A stretch of DNA of 57,118 bases from Chloroflexota bacterium (GTDB taxonomy: Bacteria > Chloroflexota > Anaerolineae > UBA4142): contig JAMCQI010000088.1 of assembly GCA_023381515.1 (NCBI GenBank), positions 1 through 57,118 on the forward strand, written 5' to 3'. Under the pieces are notes generated by a model that saw nothing but the letters and a program-made list of their open reading frames with translations, did no database searches and was not told the origin of the DNA. The first letter of the stretch is position 1; each line of letters starts with the position of its first letter. The translations under genes and the position numbers were made by a program. Positions 51,566 to 57,118 of this stretch are shown in pieces.

Positions 51566-52774
51566 ATGCACTATGTCATTATCGGCAACAGCGCGGCCGC
51601 GATTGGCGCGGCCGAATCCATCCGAGCGGTCGACCGCGATTCGAAGCTGACCATCGTCGGCGACGAACCGCGGCATGTTTACTCGCGTCCGTTGATCTCC
51701 CACTTTATTGCAGGTAAAGTGGATACGGACCAGATACGTTTTCGCCCCCTGGACTTTTACAAGCGCCTCAAGATTGACGCGCGTTTAGGGGTCCGTGCGG
51801 AATCGGTAGACGTGGATGCGCATGCCGTTACGCTCGCAGACGGCAAGTCCATCCACTATGACAAACTCTTGCTCGCCACCGGATCAGTCCAAGGGTTCCT
51901 GCCCATTAAGGGACGTGAACATGCAGGGATATTTGACTTTTGGACCTTGTCTCAGGCCGAGGCGATACGCGACCGCATCAGCGGATGCGACGTGCAATTG
52001 TCCTGCACCGCCGTGGTAATCTGCGCGGGGCTTGTAGGCATTCAGGCCGCTTACGGTCTCCGTGGCGCCGGGATGACCGTTGTCCTAATCGAGCCGCAAC
52101 CCTTTATCCTGAGCCGACTGCTCGATGCCGCGGGGGCAGCTTACGTTCAAGGCATGCTGGAGCGGGGCGGAGTACGGGTGCTGACCGGTCGGTCGATCAA
52201 GGAAATCCAGGCCACGGCTGACGAAGGGGCGACGAGTGTCGTCATGGACAACGGAGAGCGGATAGAGTGTGGCCTGGTGATTAACGCGACGGATGGTGCT
52301 CCCAATCTTGCACTCGTCCGGGGGTCGTCGATCCGAACGAATCGCGGCGTTACCGTCGACGAGCATTTTCAGACGAACGTCCCGGACGTCTATGCCGCCG
52401 GGGATGTGGCCGAAGCGTATGACGTGACCACCGGCAGGATGTTTGTGAGTGCGAACTGGCCGAACGCACACGCGCAGGGGCGCGTCGCGGGTTCGAACAT
52501 GGCGGGATTTCCAACGGCTTATACCGGCTCTGTGGGAGTGACCTCCATGCCCCTGTTCGGAAAAGCGATTGCGTCCCAGGGCATTGTCGAGCCGGAGCCG
52601 GGCGACGAGGTGCTCGTTCGCGAATCGCACGAAAATCAAGTCTATCAGAAAATGGTCTTTCGTAAGGAACGGCTCATCGGCGCTGTGATGGTCGGCGATG
52701 TGAGCACCGTGGGATTGCTCAATCACTTCAAGTTCTTTGGCTACGAATGGGGCTGGACACCCCTCTTCGCCTAA
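51566..52774 (+). CDS. FAD-dependent NAD(P)H oxidoreductase, AorC-like
   Basis: The 402-aa flavoprotein of the pyridine nucleotide-disulfide class lacks a redox-active disulfide. It has GNSAAAIGAAESIR for FAD, VICAGLVGIQAAYGL for NAD(P)H and VYAAGDVAEA, the second FAD contact. It resembles rubredoxin/nitrite reductase-type reductases. In Aromatoleum the aldehyde oxidoreductase AorABC contains an FAD subunit of this size that passes electrons to NAD. The tungsten subunit and a four-cluster ferredoxin are encoded nearby (54674, 56589), though a peptidase gene and a promoter intervene, so the link is inferred. Confidence 0.8.
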   Translation: MHYVIIGNSAAAIGAAESIRAVDRDSKLTIVGDEPRHVYSRPLISHFIAGKVDTDQIRFRPLDFYKRLKIDARLGVRAESVDVDAHAVTLADGKSIHYDKLLLATGSVQGFLPIKGREHAGIFDFWTLSQAEAIRDRISGCDVQLSCTAVVICAGLVGIQAAYGLRGAGMTVVLIEPQPFILSRLLDAAGAAYVQGMLERGGVRVLTGRSIKEIQATADEGATSVVMDNGERIECGLVINATDGAPNLALVRGSSIRTNRGVTVDEHFQTNVPDVYAAGDVAEAYDVTTGRMFVSANWPNAHAQGRVAGSNMAGFPTAYTGSVGVTSMPLFGKAIASQGIVEPEPGDEVLVRESHENQVYQKMVFRKERLIGAVMVGDVSTVGLLNHFKFFGYEWGWTPLFA

Positions 52775-52794
52775 TCTCTATTCCGTAGGTAAAG

Positions 52795-54030
52795 ATGCTC
52801 ATGGGGATTACACCCAAATCCGAATTGGACGCCCGCACACGCAAATTTCAGAAATATTTGGCGGAGGCGGATCTCGACGGCGCACTGATTGTTCAGAACA
52901 CGGACCTCTTTTACTTTGCAGGCACGATCCAGCAATCCCATCTCTACATTCCACGTGAGGGCGCTCCCATCTTGATGACGCGTCGCAGTTTTCCTCGGGC
53001 GCGTGCGGAATCTGCGCTGGAGCAGAAAGTGCCGCTGGGATCGACCCGTGACGTCCCGCGCATTATCCAAGACAACGGCTACCGGCTGCCCATGCGCCTT
53101 GGCCTCGAATTGGACGTCCTCCCGGCGAACATGTTTTTTGGCTATCAGGAGATTTTTGCGAGCAGCGAGTTGTGCGACGTTTCGCCCGCCATCCGCCGAA
53201 CGCGTGCCGTCAAGTCCGACTATGAGCTGGCCGCGATGCGCCGGGCGGCCAGAATGGGAGCCAAGACGCTTCAGGCAATGAACCGGCTTTTGATCGAGGG
53301 AATTAGCGAAGTGGCTCTGGCAGGCCAGTTGGAAGCTGTCGCGCGAGGGGCGGGGCACCAGGGCTTGGCCCGGTTCCGACTGTTCAACAACGAGATGTTT
53401 TACGGCCATCTGATCGCGGGCAAGAGTGGGGCCGCGCCCAGCTACCTCGCTTCCCCGACCGGAGGACCCGGCCAAAGTCCCGCGTTTTCTCAGGGCTCGA
53501 GCCGCCACAGGATCCGGCGAGGGGAGCCGGTGCTTTTCGATTACATCTTTGTTTCAGAGGGCTATCTCGTCGACCAGACGCGGATTTTCTCCATCGGCCC
53601 GCTGCCGGACAAGCTGATGCGGGCGCACAATGCGATGATCGAAATTCAGGACGCGATTGCTCATGCGGCCAGGCCGGGGGCAACCGGCGGCGAGTTGTAT
53701 CAACTGGCCGTCGAAATGGCGGAGCGGTTCGGGTACTCGCAAAACATGGGCGGAATCGGCGAGGACCGAATTACGTTTGTCGGGCACGGTGTTGGACTGG
53801 AAATCGACGAATACCCGTTCCTTGCCAAAGGACAGGCCATGCCGCTTGAAGCAGGAATGGTCGTCGCGGTGGAACCCAAGGTCACTTTTCCAGGGGTTGG
53901 GACCGTCGGAATTGAGAATACATTTGTCATAACGGAAAAAGGCGCCAAGCGGATGAGCCTCACTCCGGACCAAATTGTGATTGTGAAAACGCGTCCTACT
54001 CGTTCGAGGGGGGCACAACTATCCATTTGA
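52795..54030 (+). CDS. M24 family metallopeptidase (Xaa-Pro aminopeptidase-like)
   Basis: The 411-aa protein has an N-terminal creatinase-type domain (DLDGALIVQNTDLFYFAG) and a C-terminal pita-bread domain. All five metal ligands appear present: Asp in LFDYIF, Asp in YLVDQTRIF, His in VGHGVGLEIDE, Glu in AVEPKVTF and Glu in VGIENTF. It would remove N-terminal residues from Xaa-Pro peptides or, as a creatinase-fold relative, hydrolyse a small substrate. It may supply amino acids to the pathway. The C-terminal basic tail (TRPTRSRGAQLSI) is not conserved as far as I can see. Confidence 0.87.
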   Translation: MLMGITPKSELDARTRKFQKYLAEADLDGALIVQNTDLFYFAGTIQQSHLYIPREGAPILMTRRSFPRARAESALEQKVPLGSTRDVPRIIQDNGYRLPMRLGLELDVLPANMFFGYQEIFASSELCDVSPAIRRTRAVKSDYELAAMRRAARMGAKTLQAMNRLLIEGISEVALAGQLEAVARGAGHQGLARFRLFNNEMFYGHLIAGKSGAAPSYLASPTGGPGQSPAFSQGSSRHRIRRGEPVLFDYIFVSEGYLVDQTRIFSIGPLPDKLMRAHNAMIEIQDAIAHAARPGATGGELYQLAVEMAERFGYSQNMGGIGEDRITFVGHGVGLEIDEYPFLAKGQAMPLEAGMVVAVEPKVTFPGVGTVGIENTFVITEKGAKRMSLTPDQIVIVKTRPTRSRGAQLSI

Positions 54031-54438
54031 TTCTTGCTATTCTGACGCCGTATTGCTATAATCAGTATAGCGCAATTCAAACGGAATGCGCCCGATTGTA
54101 GTAGGCCATCTCTCAAGTGATTGGTCATGGAAGGGAGATTGACGACGATTTGCCCTTGCACTTGAGGTAGGTGGCCCTTGCCTTTTCCCTGCAACCTTCG
54201 CCCTTGGCGGCATTTATCGAGGGCACCTCGGATTCTTCGGGATAGCTCTCATTCCTCAAGTGTCTTCTCGAACACCCTAAAGCTCGTCTTCTACGTAAGA
54301 AGGATACGTGGGTAGGATCATCCGTCTGTGCGTCCAGCGCGGCGCGCTGTAAGAGATCAGGGCTACCTGCAAAAGGAGAGCATCTGCGTTAACCGGTATT
54401 GAGCCACCGCGTAGCGGGAGGCAATCGAGGAGGAAACG
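54031..54438 (+). other. 408-bp intergenic region with long leader before the AOR genes
   Basis: No gene is seen. A promoter is at 54034-54062. Transcription from it would give a leader of about 370 nt before the ATG at 54439. The leader has several G/C-rich blocks and small hairpins, for example CCGC-GTA-GCGG near 54410, and an SD GAGGAGG at 54427-54434. Molybdenum/tungsten-cofactor riboswitches occur ahead of such genes, but I could not match this sequence to that consensus by eye. Confidence 0.55.
54034..54071 (+). promoter_or_regulatory. Sigma70-like promoter with overlapping palindrome (putative operator)
   Basis: TTGCTA (54034-54039) and a perfect TATAAT (54057-54062) are 17 bp apart. 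The -10 box is part of the inverted repeat GCTATA-N5-TATAGC (54055-54071). The 17-mer GCTATAATCAGTATAGC shares the outer GCTA/TAGC half-sites, spacing and TATAAT with the site at 8863-8879 before the PaaX-type gene. A common repressor is inferred. Confidence 0.7.
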
Positions 54439-54663
54439 ATGGCAGGAAACAAGGAGAGCAGCAAGAAAGGGGAACGGGTCGGAGAACTGCGCTGCATGAA
54501 TTGCTTTGAGCGTTTTTACCCGGCTCCCGGCACGGAGAAAGCGACGTGCCCTGGCTGCGGATGGGAATGGTACATCTCGTGGTCGGGCAAGCTAGCCAAG
54601 ATCAGGAAACCCGTCTGGGAGAGCTGGGATCGCAGTCTGGCTCAGGTCCAACGGAAGAGTTAG
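54439..54663 (+). CDS. Small zinc-ribbon protein
   Basis: The 74-aa protein has two Cys pairs: ELRCMNCFERF (Cys19, Cys22) and ATCPGCGWEW (Cys37, Cys40), the spacing of a zinc ribbon or rubredoxin-like knuckle. Its N terminus is basic and probably flexible. It starts right after GAGGAGG and ends 10 bp before the aldehyde oxidoreductase gene, so it is the first gene of that operon. It may be a regulator, a chaperone for the tungsten enzyme or a small electron carrier. The family is not recognised. Confidence 0.75.
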   Translation: MAGNKESSKKGERVGELRCMNCFERFYPAPGTEKATCPGCGWEWYISWSGKLAKIRKPVWESWDRSLAQVQRKS

Positions 54664-54673
54664 GAGGCATTCG

Positions 54674-56578
54674 ATGGCTCTCAATCGCAAGATCGCATAC
54701 ATCAACCTCTCTACGGGAGAGATCAAAACTGCCCCGATTCCGATCGAGCTGCGGAAAAAGTACATCGGTGGACGCGGGCTGGACATGTATTTGCTCTACA
54801 ACCACCTGAAGCCAGGAGTGGACCCGCTCGGGCCAGACAATGTATTGACGGTGAGCGCGGGCGTCCTCGTGGGGACCCCTGCTTCGGCGTCGGCACGAAC
54901 ACACATCGGAGCCAAGTCGCCCCTCACCGGGTTTTTGGGCAGTTCGAACATGGGCGGCTTTTTTGCTCCCGAGATGCGCTTTGCCGGCTTTGACCATTTG
55001 GTCATCACCGGCAAGGCCAAGGAGCCAGTGTATCTCTGGATTCACGACGGCGAAATCGAGATCCGAGACGGCTCGAATGTTTGGGGCGAAGACGTCGCTT
55101 CGACGCAGGATGTCATCCGTGAAGAGCTAGGCGATGAAGAGATCAAGTCGTTGTGCTGCGGACTTGCCGGAGAAAAGTTGGTCCGCTATGCCAATGTGAT
55201 GACGGGAATCAAGAATGCCGCTGGCCGCACCGGGATGGGAGCCGTCATGGGGTCCAAAAACCTAAAGGCCATTGCGGTCCGCGGGACGACCGACCTCAAT
55301 ATTCGATTCCCGAAAGAAGCGTTGGACTATGACGCAGAGTTGCTTGACCATATCGGCTCCACCAAGTTTGCCCAGATCATGCAAAAGTGGGGCACCATGT
55401 TCATTTATGGTGTGACCAACTCGACAGGCTTGGTGCGAGTCCGCAATTTCGAATCGAACCAACTGGTCGGCGGCGACATCGAAGGGGAGCACATCGAGGA
55501 TTATGCCTTCGGCACCGAGGGTTGCTACGGCTGCATCATTCACTGCCGTCACAAATACCTGATTCGAAAGGGACCCTACGCGGGGACCTATGGCGAGGGC
55601 CCCGAGTACACCACACAGGGCGCCTTTGGGATGGAGGTCGGCTGCAACCACTTTGAGACCGTCCTGATCGGCAATTCGCTGGTGAACAAGTACGGGATAG
55701 ACACGCTCGAGACGGGCAGTATGATTGCCTGGGCAATGGAACTGTACGAAAAGGGCATTCTGACGGATGCGGACACGGGTGGTTTGAAGCTCGAGTGGGG
55801 CAACGACGACGCCGTATTGGAAATGGTCAAACAGATCGGCGAGCGCCGGGGGCTGGGCGATATCTTGGCGGAAGGGCCGCTGCGCGCCGCTCAAAAGATC
55901 GGGCGAGACTCGCTCAAGTACCTGGTGCACGTCAAAGGGATGAGCAACCTGCACTCGGACGAGCGCCCGACGCCCTCGCTCGCGCTCGGCATTGCGACCG
56001 GGTCGCGCGGCTCGGATCATCTGCGCAGCCGTCCTGCGATCGATTTGTATCATCTCCCGGAAAAGTTGCTCCGCAAGATCTACAGCTCCCCGACCCCCTA
56101 CGATGGCCCGCTCTCCTCGGATTACACGGCGTACGAGGGCAAGCCGCGTCAGGTGCAGTGGCACGAAATGATGTATGAGGCGATCGACTGCACCGGAGTG
56201 TGCAAGTTCCACACCGTCTTCCTGAGCCCGAACCTCATTGCCTTTGACCAACTGTCCAAGCTGCTCTACTACAACACGGGACTAGAGTTCACGCCGCAAG
56301 AGATATGGGAGGTCGCCGACCGGGCGTATACGGTCGAGCGGCTCTTTAACCTTCGAGAAGGACTGACGCGGGCGGACGATTGGCTGGTGGACCGATATTT
56401 CGACGAACCGACTCCGGTCGGGCTGCCCATCGTGCGAGGCAAGACGATTGACCGGGACAAGTTCAAGGCGATGCTTGACGAGTACTATGAGCTGCACGGC
56501 TGGGATGATAAGGGCGTTCCGCGGCCCGAAACCTTGAAGAAACTAGGGCTGGACAGCGAGCCCTCGCACCTGTTGTAG
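54674..56578 (+). CDS. aor: Aldehyde:ferredoxin oxidoreductase, tungsten-type
   Basis: The 634-aa AOR-family protein oxidises aldehydes to acids or reduces acids with low-potential electrons, using a bis-pterin tungsten cofactor. The N-terminal IAYINLSTGEIKT...KKYIGGRGLDMYLLYNHL and NAAGRTGMGAVMGSKNLKAIAV are characteristic. The [4Fe-4S] ligands are EGCYGCIIHC plus the late Cys in DCTGVCKF. Arylacetaldehydes from arylpyruvates are plausible substrates; AOR in Aromatoleum acts on phenylacetaldehyde. The related BamB subunit of class II benzoyl-CoA reductase is another member of the family. With a class I reductase in the same window and no other Bam genes, an aldehyde role is preferred. Confidence 0.9.
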   Translation: MALNRKIAYINLSTGEIKTAPIPIELRKKYIGGRGLDMYLLYNHLKPGVDPLGPDNVLTVSAGVLVGTPASASARTHIGAKSPLTGFLGSSNMGGFFAPEMRFAGFDHLVITGKAKEPVYLWIHDGEIEIRDGSNVWGEDVASTQDVIREELGDEEIKSLCCGLAGEKLVRYANVMTGIKNAAGRTGMGAVMGSKNLKAIAVRGTTDLNIRFPKEALDYDAELLDHIGSTKFAQIMQKWGTMFIYGVTNSTGLVRVRNFESNQLVGGDIEGEHIEDYAFGTEGCYGCIIHCRHKYLIRKGPYAGTYGEGPEYTTQGAFGMEVGCNHFETVLIGNSLVNKYGIDTLETGSMIAWAMELYEKGILTDADTGGLKLEWGNDDAVLEMVKQIGERRGLGDILAEGPLRAAQKIGRDSLKYLVHVKGMSNLHSDERPTPSLALGIATGSRGSDHLRSRPAIDLYHLPEKLLRKIYSSPTPYDGPLSSDYTAYEGKPRQVQWHEMMYEAIDCTGVCKFHTVFLSPNLIAFDQLSKLLYYNTGLEFTPQEIWEVADRAYTVERLFNLREGLTRADDWLVDRYFDEPTPVGLPIVRGKTIDRDKFKAMLDEYYELHGWDDKGVPRPETLKKLGLDSEPSHLL

Positions 56579-56588
56579 GAGATGACGA

Positions 56589-57080
56589 ATGGAAAAGATA
56601 CTGGTAGTTGACCACGAAAAGTGCACAGGGTGCCGGCTCTGCGAGATGGTTTGTTCGGTCAAGCACGTTGGCGTCAACAACCCAGCGCGCTCGCGCATCC
56701 ATGTCATCAAATGGCCGCGTGAGGGATTCGAGCTGCCGATGCTCTGCCAACAGTGCGAAAAAGCGCCCTGCATATCCGTCTGTCCGAAGGGTGCGCTGTC
56801 CCGCGATCCGCTCCTGGCGCGCGTCACCCTGAACTATGATCTGTGCATTGGCTGCAAGATGTGTGTCGTGGCATGCCCGTTTGGCGGGATGGGCGTGGAC
56901 GTGGTCGCGCACCAGGTGATCAAATGCGACCAGTGCGACGGCGATCCAACCTGTGTACGTTTTTGCAACCCGGGTGCGCTCCAGTTCCTGCCGGCCAGCT
57001 CGGTGAACCTCAACAAAAAGAGGGACGCGGGTCTGAAATTCTCAGAGGTGATGCGGAAATCGTTCACGGCCAGACTCTGA
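56589..57080 (+). CDS. Four-cluster ferredoxin-like electron transfer subunit (AorA/HycB type)
   Basis: The 163-aa protein has sixteen cysteines in four groups: CTGCRLCEMVC, CQQCEKAPCISVCP, CIGCKMCVVACP and CDQCDGDPTCVRFC. This is the pattern of electron-transfer subunits with four [4Fe-4S] clusters. Its size and position (10 bp after the AOR gene) match AorA of the AorABC aldehyde oxidoreductase and also HycB/BamC-like subunits. It would carry electrons between the tungsten site and the flavin subunit or ferredoxin. A short non-coding end follows to the window edge. Confidence 0.88.
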   Translation: MEKILVVDHEKCTGCRLCEMVCSVKHVGVNNPARSRIHVIKWPREGFELPMLCQQCEKAPCISVCPKGALSRDPLLARVTLNYDLCIGCKMCVVACPFGGMGVDVVAHQVIKCDQCDGDPTCVRFCNPGALQFLPASSVNLNKKRDAGLKFSEVMRKSFTARL

Positions 57081-57118
57081 TCTCCCGTAAGGGGGAGAGG
57101 GGATAGAAGAAGGTGGGC

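Noticed and set aside
54674..57080. BamB/BamC-type class II benzoyl-CoA reductase
   Set aside because: The AOR family and the four-cluster protein are shared by both systems. A complete class I reductase is in the window, no BamD-I genes are present, and the closest arrangement by eye is AorABC. Phylogeny would decide.
1..57118. CRISPR arrays, insertion sequences, integrases, prophage genes, tRNA or rRNA genes
   Set aside because: No regularly spaced repeats, transposase or integrase motifs, or cloverleaf/rRNA-like sequences were seen. The repeats present are short intergenic elements.

Overview
The window is 57 kb of GC-rich bacterial chromosome. From about base 9,000 to the end, almost everything lies on the + strand in tightly packed operons. 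Three hints point to an anaerobic or facultative Chloroflexota (Anaerolineae-like) bacterium: a secreted protein with an IYLPVVY motif, a binding-protein lipoprotein with a long Thr/Ala/Pro linker, and a glycosidase with Ig-like and discoidin-like domains. This placement is an inference; there is no rRNA or tRNA to confirm it.

Bases 1-9,000 are ordinary chromosome. They hold the end of a SpoVR-family gene, a minus-strand modular glycosidase, a tartrate/isopropylmalate-type dehydrogenase, a small membrane protein, an epoxide-hydrolase-like enzyme, a secreted protein and a dynamin-like GTPase.

Bases 9,000-25,500 form a benzoyl-CoA degradation island. It starts with a PaaX-family regulator. It then encodes 6-oxocyclohexene-carbonyl-CoA hydrolase, an SDR dehydrogenase, a thiolase, cyclohexadiene-carbonyl-CoA hydratase and a class I ATP-dependent benzoyl-CoA reductase. 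The reductase has two catalytic subunits and two small (~272 aa) ATPase subunits, the layout of the Azoarcus Bzd type. Next come a CxxC mini-protein, an unusual glutamate-dehydrogenase/GNAT/YoaP-like fusion, a second SDR, an amidohydrolase, and an indolepyruvate:ferredoxin oxidoreductase (IOR) pair separated by a PaaI-like thioesterase.

Bases 25,600-51,500 begin with a complete LivJHMGF ABC importer. A long operon follows: a second IOR pair, phenylacetate-CoA ligase, a dehydrogenase/hydratase fusion, an orphan 2-hydroxyacyl-CoA dehydratase/benzoyl-CoA reductase-family subunit, an ADP-forming acyl-CoA synthetase, two AMP-forming acyl-CoA ligases, a ketopantoate-reductase-like enzyme and a dehydratase activase. 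The operon also carries a 2-oxoacid chain-elongation module: an alkylmalate synthase fused in one polypeptide to the LeuC-type dehydratase large subunit, then LeuD and an isopropylmalate-type dehydrogenase. A hotdog thioesterase and an MFS transporter close it.

Bases 51,500-57,118 hold an aldehyde:ferredoxin oxidoreductase set: an FAD oxidoreductase, the tungsten-type AOR and a four-cluster ferredoxin, resembling Aromatoleum AorABC, plus an M24 peptidase and a zinc-ribbon protein. A strong sigma70-like promoter with a ~370-nt leader precedes the AOR genes. Its -10 box sits inside a palindrome that closely matches the one over the PaaX promoter.

Read together, the window looks like a programme for taking up aromatic amino acids or acids, converting them through arylpyruvates to acyl-CoAs, supplying reduced ferredoxin and ATP, and feeding benzoyl-CoA into ring reduction. 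The alkylmalate-synthase/LeuC fusion, the triple-domain dehydrogenase and the orphan dehydratase with its own activase are the least conventional parts.
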